Notes: generated by a model from the letters alone, not told the origin. DNA of 38,368 bases from Sporosarcina ureae (GCF_029267015.1 NZ_JARIEA010000027.1:1-38368); one strand, 5' to 3'. Shown: positions 18,489-26,766, counted from the first letter of the stretch. Translations and numbers: made by a program.

Positions 18489-18642
18489 GTCGTTCATGTG
18501 TAAAAGTGCTTCCAACTGTACAGACTCTGTTGTAGCTCGTGAAGAGTGATGAAGTGACGTTAGTAAATACACAACGGTGACTCTCGCAAGAAATCGTCCG
18601 ACCAGAAAGCAGATCAAAGATGCCTTCTTGTTTCTTTAAATT

Positions 18643-18691
18643 TTTGTCACTGCGTAAGAAGTTTTGGAGATGGCTGACTAGTTTTGTCAAA
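18643..18691 (+). promoter_or_regulatory. Spo0A-box-like sites upstream of spoIIAA
   Basis: TTTGTCAAA at 18683-18691 matches the Spo0A box TTTGTCRAA at all nine positions and lies inside a perfect palindrome AGTTTTGTCAAAACT (18680-18694). A second, weaker box TTTGTCACT (7 of 9) is at 18643-18651, 40 bp upstream. AAAGGATA at 18695-18702 could be a sigma-H -35; the matching -10 is weak. Known biology: spoIIA is activated by Spo0A with sigma-H. The rest of 18489-18751 shows no gene. Confidence 0.6.
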
Positions 18692-18751
18692 ACTAAAGGA
18701 TACCGGTTCTAAATGTGCGACAATGCCTTCATGAAGGAGGCGTATCTACAC

Positions 18752-19105
18752 ATGGCAACTATTACACAACTGGAAAACGGCATAGTCCTGATCACGCTAG
18801 CAGGAGAACTTGACAACCATGAAGCCAACCAAATTAGAGAAGAAGTATCTACTGCTATATTCACAGGAAAAACACGCGCAATTATCTGGGACCTCTTCAA
18901 TCTAGGATTCATGGACAGCGCAGGGATCGGACTTATACTCGGAAGAATGCGTGATCTAGTCCCTGTTAATGGAGAAACACTCATATTGAATCCATCTCCA
19001 ACAATGGAAAAGCTATTCCAATTTTCAGGTCTCGGAGATGTCGTCAGAATTTGTACAGTCGAAGAAGCAATCGACGAAATCGGAGGGGTTGTACATGAAA
19101 AATGA
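18752..19105 (+). CDS. spoIIAA: Anti-sigma F factor antagonist
   Basis: STAS-domain protein of 117 aa that frees sigma-F from SpoIIAB in the forespore after being dephosphorylated by SpoIIE. LAGELDNHEA and the phosphorylation loop GFMDSAGIGLILGR are visible; Ser56 in MDSAG corresponds to the phosphorylated serine of B. subtilis (usually DSSG). I chose ATG 18752, which aligns with the STAS N-terminus and has AAGGAGG (18734-18740) upstream, over in-frame ATG codons further upstream. First gene of the spoIIAA-spoIIAB-sigF operon; its end overlaps spoIIAB by 11 bp. Confidence 0.94.
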   Translation: MATITQLENGIVLITLAGELDNHEANQIREEVSTAIFTGKTRAIIWDLFNLGFMDSAGIGLILGRMRDLVPVNGETLILNPSPTMEKLFQFSGLGDVVRICTVEEAIDEIGGVVHEK

Positions 19106-19541
19106 ATTGACCTTGTCGTTTCTGGCGATAGAACAAAATGAAGCACTTGCCAGAATGGCACTGACCTGTTTTATCGCACCGCTGGATCCGACATTGGAAG
19201 AACTTTCGGAATTTAAAACAATTGTTTCGGAAGCTGTCACCAATGCCATCATCCACGGCTACGAATGCGATGGTAAAAGTATGGTGAAGATCCACGCCAC
19301 GATAGATGACCGTTCGGTAAAAATGACGGTTTCAGATGAAGGAATGGGGATCTTCGACATAGAGCAAGCAATGGAGCCGATGTTCACGACCAAACCACAA
19401 ATGGAACGCTCCGGTATGGGCTTTACTATCATGGAAAGTTTCTCGGACGGTATCCGTGTAGATTCTACCCTTGGAAATGGGACAATCGTGACATTTGAGA
19501 AAAGTTTTTCTCCGGTCACAGAAGTAAGTAGAATGAGGTGA
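19095..19541 (+). CDS. spoIIAB: Anti-sigma F factor / SpoIIAA kinase
   Basis: GHKL-fold protein of 148 aa that binds sigma-F and phosphorylates SpoIIAA. Motifs: N-box EAVTNAIIHGY (residues 46-56, Asn50 for Mg-ATP), G1 box DEGMGI (81-86), and the lid with ERSGMGFTIMESF (104-116). The length matches B. subtilis SpoIIAB (146 aa). ATG 19095 is preceded by CGGAGGGG (19081-19088) and starts inside the end of spoIIAA; an upstream in-frame ATG at 19038 lies within spoIIAA and is rejected. sigF starts 3 bp after the stop. Confidence 0.95.
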   Translation: MKNELTLSFLAIEQNEALARMALTCFIAPLDPTLEELSEFKTIVSEAVTNAIIHGYECDGKSMVKIHATIDDRSVKMTVSDEGMGIFDIEQAMEPMFTTKPQMERSGMGFTIMESFSDGIRVDSTLGNGTIVTFEKSFSPVTEVSRMR

Positions 19542-19544
19542 CGT

Positions 19545-20333
19545 ATGGAAGCATCTGTTGAGAAGCAACACGCTCTATTGTCACAAGAAAAAATGCGAGA
19601 ACTCATCAAAGAATCACAAGCGGGTGACAAAGAAGCTAGACGAATGATGGTAGAAGGCAATACAAGACTCGTATGGTCTATCGTTCAACGCTTTGCTTCG
19701 CGTGGTGCGGATTTAGAGGATTTATTTCAAATTGGCTGTATTGGCTTGATGAAATCTATAGATAAGTTCGATCTAACATATGAGGTAAAGTTTTCAACGT
19801 ACGCGGTGCCGATGATCGTTGGAGAAATCCAACGGTATCTACGTGACGATGGAATGGTAAAAGTCGGGCGTACGATTCGAGAATTGAGTTATAAAATTCG
19901 TCACGCAACCGATGACTTTTTCAAGAAACATGGACGTTCACCTTCTATTTCAGAAATGGCGGAGATATTAGAAGTGAAGCAGGAAGATATTATTCTCGCT
20001 TCTGACGCGCTCAGGGATCCCGCTTCCTTACATGAACAATTATATGAGAGTGAAGGTGACAGTTTGACGCTGATGGATCAGCTTCGCGACGATAGGTCAG
20101 AGAGGGTATTCGATCATATTCCGTTACGAGATGTCATTACCCGTTTGAACAAGCGGGATCAAACAATCATTTATATGCGCTATTATTTAGATTACACACA
20201 AAGTGATATTGCGAAACGAATCGGCATATCACAGGTTCAAGTATCACGGTTGGAGAAAAAGATTTTGACACAAATGAAAACATGGATGGGCGCAGATGCC
20301 GAAGAAGCGCTCGAAAAGGTGAGGAGACCATAA
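19545..20333 (+). CDS. sigF: RNA polymerase sigma-F factor, forespore-specific
   Basis: Sigma-70 family factor of 262 aa directing the first forespore gene set. Region 2 has NTRLVWSIVQRFASRGADLEDLFQIGCIGLMKSIDKFD and STYAVPMIVGEIQRYLRDDG; region 3 HGRSPSISEMAEIL; region 4.2 the helix-turn-helix YTQSDIAKRIGISQVQVSRLEKKIL. Length and motif order match SigF rather than SigG or SigB, and the spoIIAA-spoIIAB context is decisive. Start ATG 19545 follows AGAATGAGGTG. A GGTGAGGAGA within its end serves spoVAF. Confidence 0.96.
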   Translation: MEASVEKQHALLSQEKMRELIKESQAGDKEARRMMVEGNTRLVWSIVQRFASRGADLEDLFQIGCIGLMKSIDKFDLTYEVKFSTYAVPMIVGEIQRYLRDDGMVKVGRTIRELSYKIRHATDDFFKKHGRSPSISEMAEILEVKQEDIILASDALRDPASLHEQLYESEGDSLTLMDQLRDDRSERVFDHIPLRDVITRLNKRDQTIIYMRYYLDYTQSDIAKRIGISQVQVSRLEKKILTQMKTWMGADAEEALEKVRRP

Positions 20334-20334
20334 T

Positions 20335-21792
20335 TTGACCGATACACTATTTACGTCCATAAGAGAAGGGGAAAGGTGGTTCATCAATCAGTTTGGCGAA
20401 GATGAAACATTCGATGCGACTAAACGATTGATCCACCTATGGGATAAAGAAATACTTCTTCTGTATATGAACGGGTTAGTGGATGGCGAGGTCTTAACTA
20501 CCTTAATGACAGAAATGCAAGACCGTAATGAATTATTTACAAGTGAATCTGTTGAGAATATTGATCGCGCCATGGTCGATTATTTTCCGTATCATTCGCT
20601 GGAAGTTGTGAAAGATGAAGATCAACTCGCGAAAGTGATCTTAAGTGGGTTAGCGGTATTCGTCATGAAAGATGGTTTCACATTCGCACTTGATGTGCGG
20701 TCCTATCCAGGCAGAAATCCCGAAGAACCGGATACTGAAAAAGTCATACGCGGCTCAAGGGACGGGTTTACGGAAAATATTTTGACAAATACAGCGTTAA
20801 TTCGAAGACGTTTACGTACAACGGATCTACGATTTGAAATGCATGAAACGTCAGTAAAAGGTAAGACGGATATTGCGATCACCTTTTTGAAGGGCGCCGC
20901 AAATGAGGGACATTTAAACTTTGTAAGGGAACGACTGGATGCTTTAGAAACAGATGGCTTGACGATGACCGATAAATCACTTGAGGAATTCCTTTTTAAA
21001 CAAGGTTTTCATCCGATGCCGTTCGTTCGGTATACGGAACGCGCTGATATTTGTGCAGCGCATTTACTCGAGGGACATATCGCGATTATTGTGGATACGT
21101 CTCCCTCCGTCATTTTAGTTCCTGTCACGCTAGTGCATCATTTACAACACGCCGAAGAATACAGGCAAGCGCCTTTAATCGGTACATTCATCCGGATGGT
21201 ACGCTTCGCTGGGACGTTTTTAAGTTTAGTGATGCTGCCATTCTGGTATTTGATGTCAGTAGAAAAACAATTCGTTCCCGAAGCGATCAAGTACATCGGT
21301 CCGAATGAATGGGGAGAAGTGCCCTTATTTGTTCAGTTGATGATTGCGGATGTAGGTATTGAAATATTACGTATGGCCGCAATTCATACTCCAACCCCGC
21401 TATCGACCGCCATGGGGCTCGTTGCTGCTATTGTGATTGGACAAGTGGCGATTGACGTTGGCTTATTCTCTTCGGAAGTTGTGCTATATGTGGCAGTAAG
21501 TGCCATCTTAACATTTGCGATACCTTCATTCGAATTAAGTATTACGACTAAGGTATTCAGGATTTTCTTATTGGTCTCTGCTGCCTTATTAGGCGCACCA
21601 GGCTTCTTCATAGCGCTTGCTGTCATTTATTATTACCTATGTTCATTGAAGCCAATGAATGTGCCATATTTGTGGCCGTTCACGCCCTTCTTCCCGAAAG
21701 CTTTACTACGTGTATTGATTCGCTTCCCTATGACAATCGATGACCCACGGCCGTTTATCACGAAATCACCAAACCGTGACAGAATGTCGTAA
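20335..21792 (+). CDS. spoVAF: Stage V sporulation protein AF (GerA-type A-subunit homologue)
   Basis: Membrane protein of 485 aa, close to B. subtilis SpoVAF (493 aa). The N-terminal half is soluble and includes DVRSYPGRNPEEPDTEKVIRGSRDGFTENI and ALIRRRLRTTDLRFE, the GerA/SpoVAF signature. The C-terminal half has about five membrane helices (from FIRMVRFAGTFLSLVMLPFWYLMS) with TPTPLSTAMGLVAAIVIGQVAIDVGLFS. It is expected in the spore inner membrane, modulating germinant-receptor and SpoVA channel activity. The start is TTG 20335, 2 bp after the sigF stop. spoVAA-AE, which separate sigF from spoVAF in B. subtilis, are absent here. lysA follows, as in B. subtilis. Confidence 0.9.
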   Translation: MTDTLFTSIREGERWFINQFGEDETFDATKRLIHLWDKEILLLYMNGLVDGEVLTTLMTEMQDRNELFTSESVENIDRAMVDYFPYHSLEVVKDEDQLAKVILSGLAVFVMKDGFTFALDVRSYPGRNPEEPDTEKVIRGSRDGFTENILTNTALIRRRLRTTDLRFEMHETSVKGKTDIAITFLKGAANEGHLNFVRERLDALETDGLTMTDKSLEEFLFKQGFHPMPFVRYTERADICAAHLLEGHIAIIVDTSPSVILVPVTLVHHLQHAEEYRQAPLIGTFIRMVRFAGTFLSLVMLPFWYLMSVEKQFVPEAIKYIGPNEWGEVPLFVQLMIADVGIEILRMAAIHTPTPLSTAMGLVAAIVIGQVAIDVGLFSSEVVLYVAVSAILTFAIPSFELSITTKVFRIFLLVSAALLGAPGFFIALAVIYYYLCSLKPMNVPYLWPFTPFFPKALLRVLIRFPMTIDDPRPFITKSPNRDRMS

Positions 21793-21878
21793 AAATAAGT
21801 AGACCTTCTATCGTTCGTTGCTACTTTCCGTCTTCTTGTGATAAAGTTATCTGAGAGAATTCGGGAGGGGTATGGGAT

Positions 21879-23204
21879 ATGCATCTTTATGGAACACAGG
21901 CAGTGAATGAAAGTGGTCATCTGACAATCGGTGGAGTAGACGTTTCAGAATTAGCTTCACAGTATGGAACGCCGGTTATGGTGTATGACACGGAGTTATT
22001 CAAAAAGCGCGCGCGTGCATTTAAAGAAACGTTTGAACGCAAAAATATTAACGCTCAGGTTGCTTATGCAAGTAAAGCTTTCTCATCCATTGCGATCTAT
22101 CAGTTGGCAGAACAAGAAGGATTGTCTCTTGACGTAGTTTCGGGTGGAGAATTGCATACAGCTGTAGCGGCAGGTTTTCCCCGTGAACGTATTCATTTCC
22201 ATGGAAATAATAAAAGTAGAGAAGAAATCTTGTATGCATTTGAAGAGGGCATTGGCTGTATCGTAGTCGATAACTTCTTGGAGATCGACATGATTAAAGA
22301 TGTTGCGCAAGAGCGCAAGCAAATAATGAACGTTCTGATTCGCGTAACACCAGGCGTTGAAGCACATACACATGACTATATTACGACGGGACAGGAAGAT
22401 TCGAAATTTGGCTTTGACTTGAAAAATGGTCAAACTGATGACGCATTCCGTTCGCTGTATGATCATGAATATATTCAGTTTCTCGGTATGCATTGCCATA
22501 TTGGGTCTCAGATTTTTGAAACCGATGCATTCAAGTTTGCAGCGGAAGTGCTGATGGAAAGAATGGTGGAATGGCGGAAGAACTACCAGTTTATCTGTCC
22601 AGTCTTAAATCTTGGCGGCGGATTTGGTATTCGTTATACAGAAGAAGATACGCCGCTAGAACCAGCCGTATATGTAGAAGAAATGGCAGATGTAGTGAAG
22701 AAGATGGCAGAGGAATGTCAGTATCCTATTCCTGAAATCTGGATTGAACCCGGCCGCTCGCTTGTTGGAGATGCAGGAACGACCATTTATTCCACAGGCA
22801 GTACGAAAGTTGTGCCGGGTGTCCGTACATACGTAGCAGTAGATGGCGGAATGTCTGATAATATACGTCCTGCTTTATATGACGCACATTATTCTAGTGC
22901 GATCGCCAATCGAATGAACGAACCACATGATCAGCAATGGACTGTAGCAGGTAAATGCTGTGAGTCAGGCGATAAATTAATAGAACAAGCCGCTTTACCG
23001 AAAGTGGAAACAGGCGATCTACTAGCTGTCTTTTGTACAGGAGCCTACACGTACTCCATGGCTAGCAACTATAATCGATTGCCACGACCCGCTGTTGTGT
23101 TTGCTGAAGAGGGCGAGCATCAGTTAGTAGTAAGACGCGAAACTTACGAAGACATTATTAAATTGGATCTTCCGTTACAATCCAATGAGAAGGAGAATAT
23201 CTGA
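21879..23204 (+). CDS. lysA: Diaminopimelate decarboxylase
   Basis: PLP enzyme converting meso-diaminopimelate to lysine, the last step of the pathway; in spore formers it also balances the DAP pool for cortex and dipicolinate. The 441-aa alanine-racemase-fold protein has the PLP lysine in VAYASKAF (Lys66), MHCHIGSQIFE, LNLGGGFGIRY, WIEPGRSLVG and GKCCESGDKL (active-site Cys), then CTGAYTYSMASNYN. Start ATG 21879 follows GGGAGGGG. The 86-bp leader is too short for a lysine riboswitch. Its TGA overlaps the next small gene's ATG by one base. Confidence 0.95.
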   Translation: MHLYGTQAVNESGHLTIGGVDVSELASQYGTPVMVYDTELFKKRARAFKETFERKNINAQVAYASKAFSSIAIYQLAEQEGLSLDVVSGGELHTAVAAGFPRERIHFHGNNKSREEILYAFEEGIGCIVVDNFLEIDMIKDVAQERKQIMNVLIRVTPGVEAHTHDYITTGQEDSKFGFDLKNGQTDDAFRSLYDHEYIQFLGMHCHIGSQIFETDAFKFAAEVLMERMVEWRKNYQFICPVLNLGGGFGIRYTEEDTPLEPAVYVEEMADVVKKMAEECQYPIPEIWIEPGRSLVGDAGTTIYSTGSTKVVPGVRTYVAVDGGMSDNIRPALYDAHYSSAIANRMNEPHDQQWTVAGKCCESGDKLIEQAALPKVETGDLLAVFCTGAYTYSMASNYNRLPRPAVVFAEEGEHQLVVRRETYEDIIKLDLPLQSNEKENI

Positions 23205-23314
23205 TGAAAAAGAAAAACATCATTCTCTTCGCTTCCATTGTTGTGATGGCGATTGTTTGGGGTGTCATCTATTGGTATTTAGTTGTTCCGGTGATCGATC
23301 CGCGCTATAAATAA
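23204..23314 (+). CDS. 36-aa single-pass membrane peptide downstream of lysA
   Basis: ATG 23204 overlaps the lysA stop (TGATG) and has a near-ideal ribosome site GAGAAGGAGA at 23187-23196. The 36 codons run to TAA at 23312-23314. The peptide starts MKKKN, has one strongly hydrophobic helix of about 23 residues with several Trp and Tyr (VWGVIYWYLVV), and ends PVIDPRYK. Basic N-terminus and short polar C-terminus suggest N-in, C-out insertion. I do not recognise a family. Translational coupling to lysA argues that it is real; it could be a small sporulation or membrane protein. Confidence 0.7.
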   Translation: MKKKNIILFASIVVMAIVWGVIYWYLVVPVIDPRYK

Positions 23315-23322
23315 TGCGTAAG

Positions 23323-23351
23323 TTGAAGAAAACGGCGTATTGGTGTAAACT
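23323..23351 (+). promoter_or_regulatory. Candidate sigma-A promoter of ribT
   Basis: TTGAAG at 23323-23328, 17-bp spacer, TAAACT at 23346-23351, about 33 bp before the TTG start of ribT. This would make ribT independent of lysA. Confidence 0.5.
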
Positions 23352-23384
23352 ATACAGAGGATTTCTGAAAAGAAGGGGTTACTA

Positions 23385-23759
23385 TTGAATCTTATTCGCT
23401 TTAAGAAGGCACAAGAGAAAATTGCTATGGGTTTTTTATCATATATCCCTAGTGAGAAAATGTTATGTAAATTACAAGAAACTGTTCAGCAGTATATTTG
23501 CGAAGAACAGTGGCAGTTATTTCTTTATAAAGAAGCAGAGGATTTCATTGGTTTAATAGGTGTAGAAATAAATGATGAGGCTAAGACGTATACTGTCCAG
23601 CATATTTCGGTTAATCCATCGTTTCGTGGAGAAGGAATTGCGTACAAGATGATGAAGGAATTGCAGGAGATTTATCCGGGATACAGCTGTGAAGGCACTG
23701 ATTTTACCAAACCCTTTATACAAAGTTGCTTACGAAAAGAAGAAGGCGCAGATCTTTAA
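23385..23759 (+). CDS. ribT: RibT-like GNAT acetyltransferase
   Basis: GNAT-fold protein of 124 aa, the exact length of B. subtilis RibT. The acetyl-CoA-binding strand and loop reads VQHISVNPSFRGEGIAYKMMKEL, with R-G-E-G-I-A in place of the usual Q/R-x-x-G-x-G/A. The N-terminus IRFKKAQEKIAMGFLSYIP is RibT-like. RibT is the last gene of the riboflavin operon in B. subtilis and its substrate is not established. Start TTG 23385 follows AGAAGGGG. Here no rib biosynthesis genes precede it. Its last 4 bp overlap the end of the convergent DUF309 gene. Confidence 0.85.
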   Translation: MNLIRFKKAQEKIAMGFLSYIPSEKMLCKLQETVQQYICEEQWQLFLYKEAEDFIGLIGVEINDEAKTYTVQHISVNPSFRGEGIAYKMMKELQEIYPGYSCEGTDFTKPFIQSCLRKEEGADL

Positions 23760-24265
23760 TGACTGCCCTTCTTCTTTTCTTCACGTTGTAAAAGAATATC
23801 CGACCTGTCCCGCTGCATATGCTTATGAATAACTGACGCGCTATTTTTTGGCAATAATGCAATCGAGGGTTTAGTTTGATCCGCGGCAACTTGCAAGCGT
23901 GGGGAGATGGGGAGTTGGAATGCATGGAATTCGTCATTTGATTTAATGCTCTCCAAACAGTGCTCTAGCTTGCTAATGATGTCATCAATGGCCACTTCTT
24001 CCAGATAGTCGCCAAATTGTACAGGCATTTGTCGGAAACGTGTGATGGCTTTGTTCAAAGTGCGGGAAGCGCCAGCTGTATTGCCTCTGCGCCAGTGGTA
24101 TAATCCTGTAGCCATGAGAATATAGCCTGTTAGTGGATGATCTTTTGAAAAGTTCTCTTGTTCTTTCCAATATTCTTCTAGCACTTCATGACATTCGAAA
24201 TAATCTTGATTGTCATTGAAATACACAATAAACTGTAGAAAAAGAGGATGATAGTAAGGGTGCAT
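23756..24265 (-). CDS. DUF309 protein (YpuF-like)
   Basis: Protein of 169 aa with the DUF309 core: FNDNQDYFECHEVLEEYWKE, HPLTGYILMATGLYHWRRGNTAGASRTLNKAI, an all-helical fold with conserved Asp, Cys, His, Glu and Trp, function unknown. The C-terminal 40 residues are polar and Lys/Arg-rich. I choose ATG 24265 because AAAGGA (24275-24280 on this strand) is 9 nt away; the ATG at 24274 would abut it. In B. subtilis ypuF lies between ribT and scpA in the same direction as scpA; here the same neighbours are kept but the gene is on the opposite strand, convergent with ribT and divergent from scpA. Confidence 0.82.
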   Translation of the reverse strand: MHPYYHPLFLQFIVYFNDNQDYFECHEVLEEYWKEQENFSKDHPLTGYILMATGLYHWRRGNTAGASRTLNKAITRFRQMPVQFGDYLEEVAIDDIISKLEHCLESIKSNDEFHAFQLPISPRLQVAADQTKPSIALLPKNSASVIHKHMQRDRSDILLQREEKKKGSH

Positions 24266-24301
24266 CCAAATCATTCCTTTCTAGTTAGGTAGGTTGGTAA
24301 A

Positions 24302-25033
24302 ATGAGTTATAGTGTAAAACTCGAAGTTTTCGAAGGTCCACTTGATCTATTACTACATTTGATCAATCGGCTCGAAATTGATATTTATGACATTCCCATG
24401 GCGGAGCTGACACAGCAGTACATAGAACATTTGCACGCCATGCGTGTTCTTCGTTTGGATGAATTAAGCGAATACCTCGTACTAGCAGCGACACTTCTAG
24501 AAGTGAAAAGTAAAATGCTGTTGCCGGTTAATGAAGAAGAAGCGTTTATCGAAGAATTCGGTTATGAGGAGGATCCACGTGAAGAATTGATTGCCCGTTT
24601 GATGGAATATCGGAAATTTAAGGAAGCGGCACATTCACTACGTGAATCCGCAGCGAATCGTGATGAACACTTCACAAAAGAACCTGAAGACTTAACGGAC
24701 TACGGTGTCCCACTTGTAACGGAAACGGAAGAGCAACTGAATGTCTTTGATTTAATCGGTGCGTTTCAAAAAATGTTACACAGAAAAAAGCTAAAACTGC
24801 CTCTTACAGCGAGTATAACAAAGTCAGAGCAATCTGTCGGCGATAAGATGTCTTCGATCATGAGTAAACTTGAACTATGTGGCGGTGAATGTGATTTTCA
24901 TGCTCTTTTTGAAACGGCAACTGTGACTGAACTCGTTTTGACATTTCTATCGTTGCTCGAACTGATGAAATTGCAAGAAGTTACAGTACGCCAAAGCAAT
25001 AACTTTGAAGAATTACGAATCTCGTTGATGTGA
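24302..25033 (+). CDS. scpA: Segregation and condensation protein A
   Basis: Kleisin subunit of the Smc-ScpA-ScpB condensin that compacts and segregates the chromosome. The 243-aa protein opens with the kleisin signature VFEGPLDLLLHLINRLEIDIYDIPMAELTQQYIEHL, which binds the Smc neck, then LVLAATLLEVKSKMLLP. The C-terminal winged helix (TELVLTFLSLLELMKLQEVTVRQ) contacts the Smc head. The start is ATG 24302, with only a weak GGTAGGTTGG site. scpB starts 13 bp after the stop. Confidence 0.95.
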   Translation: MSYSVKLEVFEGPLDLLLHLINRLEIDIYDIPMAELTQQYIEHLHAMRVLRLDELSEYLVLAATLLEVKSKMLLPVNEEEAFIEEFGYEEDPREELIARLMEYRKFKEAAHSLRESAANRDEHFTKEPEDLTDYGVPLVTETEEQLNVFDLIGAFQKMLHRKKLKLPLTASITKSEQSVGDKMSSIMSKLELCGGECDFHALFETATVTELVLTFLSLLELMKLQEVTVRQSNNFEELRISLM

Positions 25034-25046
25034 AGGGATGAGAGGT

Positions 25047-25658
25047 ATGGATATTGAAACACGTTTCATCGGTATGACGGAAAGCTTTTTATTCGTAGCA
25101 GGTGAAGAAGGATTAACCCTTGCGCAGTTAGCTACGTTGTTGGAATGCGAAGAGCGAAAAGCAGAACAAGTGCTGATTTCGTTGCAAGCCGCATATGACG
25201 ACGATGATACAAGGGGGATTACGCTAAAAAGTTATGGTGGAAGCTACCGCTTAGTGACGAAGAGTGAATGGGCAAACGATATTAAGAGAATGCTGGAAGA
25301 TCCGAAGCCGTCTACATTTACACAAGCTGCACTTGAAGTGTTAGCGATCATCGCCTACAAGCAGCCTGTGACGCGCGTAGAGATCGATGACTTGCGTGGA
25401 GTGAAGTCTGAGCGTGCATTGTCTTCGTTGGCCGCTAAAGGCTTTGTAGAGGAAGTAGGCCGTATGGATGGTCCTGGTAGGCCGATTTTATATGGTACGA
25501 CAGCTTTCTTCTTAGATCGTTTTGGACTGGCTTCACTCGAAGATATGCCACCGCTATCAATTGACGAAGAACAAGAAACATCCGAAGAGACAGATTTGTT
25601 CATGACAAAATTCCAAGAAGCGTTTTCCAATACAGAAGAAGGAGGACATGATGCTTGA
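25047..25658 (+). CDS. scpB: Segregation and condensation protein B
   Basis: Winged-helix dimer that binds ScpA in the Smc complex. The protein is 203 aa from ATG 25047, with typical first-domain sequence LFVAGEEGLTLAQLATLLE and the second domain AALEVLAIIAYKQPVTRVEIDDLRGVKSERALSSLAAKGFVEEVGR, the family's most conserved stretch. ATG 25038 (three codons upstream) abuts the GAAGGG ribosome site, so 25047 is preferred. The acidic C-terminus overlaps the dacB start by 4 bp (TTGA). Confidence 0.94.
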   Translation: MDIETRFIGMTESFLFVAGEEGLTLAQLATLLECEERKAEQVLISLQAAYDDDDTRGITLKSYGGSYRLVTKSEWANDIKRMLEDPKPSTFTQAALEVLAIIAYKQPVTRVEIDDLRGVKSERALSSLAAKGFVEEVGRMDGPGRPILYGTTAFFLDRFGLASLEDMPPLSIDEEQETSEETDLFMTKFQEAFSNTEEGGHDA

Positions 25659-26659
25659 GAAAGATTTCGTTCATCGTTCTACTAGTAGTCGGATTAGTGA
25701 TGAGTCCTGCAAGTAGTCAAGCGGCAGGCGCGTCATATGCAGTAATAGACGGGGAAAATGGAAGATTGCTGATGGGATCAAATGAGCATGAACCGCTACC
25801 CATAGCCAGTTTGACTAAAATGTGGACGGCTTATACGTTTTTGGAGTTAAAGCCGAGTGAAGAGGAAACAGTCATTTCCTCACAAGCCGCGACGGCAGAA
25901 GGATCATCCATTTATCTAGAAACGGGTCAAGTAATGAAGACGAAAGATTTACTGTATGGCTTAATGCTTCGTTCAGGTAATGATGCAGCCCAGGCGCTCG
26001 CTGAACATGCGGGTGGCTCACTTGAAGGGTTCGTCTACTTGATGAATGAAGTAGCGCAAAGTCATGGCTTGGAGCAAACGCATTTTATGAATCCATCCGG
26101 TTTGCACGGCGAGCATCACCTCTCTTCTGCGTATGATACAGCTAGAATGTTATATTTCGCCATGAAGAATCCAGAGTTTCGTAAAATAGCTTCTACAAAG
26201 AACTATCCTTTTGAAACAGAACACGGAAAAAATAGTTGGCAAAACAAACATCGTCTAGTGATATCTGAACCAACTGCTATTGCAGGTAAAACAGGCTTCA
26301 CAAAAGCAGCAGGACGTACATTGGCTACCTACTTCGAAAAGGATGGAAAGTCCGTCATTGTTGTTACATTAAATAACGGAGATGATTGGCAAGTTCATAA
26401 ACAGTTATCAGAGCGGGTGTTCTCTGAATATCAATCGTATACTGCAGTGAAAAAAGGGAAGTATCAAGTATTTCCACATCTGGTTGCAAAGCTAGATCAA
26501 TCTGTAAAGTTGCTTGTAACGAAAGAAGAGAAGAAAATGTTGTCCAATGTGTTACAGATTCCACAAGCAGATGAACTACAGAAAAAAGGCTATTGGTCTA
26601 TTTATTTAGGTACAGAACCAATTAAGACGGTGGCAGTCGAGATCGAGTCCGAAAAGTGA
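25655..26659 (+). CDS. dacB: D-alanyl-D-alanine carboxypeptidase, DacB-like (PBP5*)
   Basis: Secreted serine peptidase of 334 aa that trims D-Ala from peptidoglycan; the B. subtilis orthologue in this position, DacB, lowers cross-linking in spore cortex. A signal peptide covers residues 1-23 (cleavage near SQAAG). Active-site motifs: SLTK with Ser52 and Lys55, SGN at 107-109, KTG at 212-214. The C-terminal domain is about 50 residues shorter than that of B. subtilis DacB (382 aa). The start TTG 25655 overlaps the scpB stop and has GAAGGAGG upstream. spmA and spmB, which follow dacB in B. subtilis, are missing; a terminator and rluB follow. Confidence 0.87.
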   Translation: MRKISFIVLLVVGLVMSPASSQAAGASYAVIDGENGRLLMGSNEHEPLPIASLTKMWTAYTFLELKPSEEETVISSQAATAEGSSIYLETGQVMKTKDLLYGLMLRSGNDAAQALAEHAGGSLEGFVYLMNEVAQSHGLEQTHFMNPSGLHGEHHLSSAYDTARMLYFAMKNPEFRKIASTKNYPFETEHGKNSWQNKHRLVISEPTAIAGKTGFTKAAGRTLATYFEKDGKSVIVVTLNNGDDWQVHKQLSERVFSEYQSYTAVKKGKYQVFPHLVAKLDQSVKLLVTKEEKKMLSNVLQIPQADELQKKGYWSIYLGTEPIKTVAVEIESEK

Positions 26660-26678
26660 GTAGAAAACATACTATTTC

Positions 26679-26710
26679 GAAGATTGACCTACATAGGTCA
26701 GTCTTCTTTT
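26679..26710 (+). terminator. Terminator after dacB
   Basis: GAAGATTGACCTA / AGGTCAGTCTTC, with one T-G pair, form a stem over 26679-26706 followed by TTTT. It separates scpAB-dacB from rluB. Confidence 0.8.
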
Positions 26711-26766
26711 CATTTAGCCGAAAGTATGACATAATTTTTTCAGTATGTAACATCAAGGAGGAACCC

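Noticed and set aside
21793..21878. Lysine riboswitch before lysA
   Set aside because: The gap is 86 bp and lacks L-box motifs; far too short for the aptamer.
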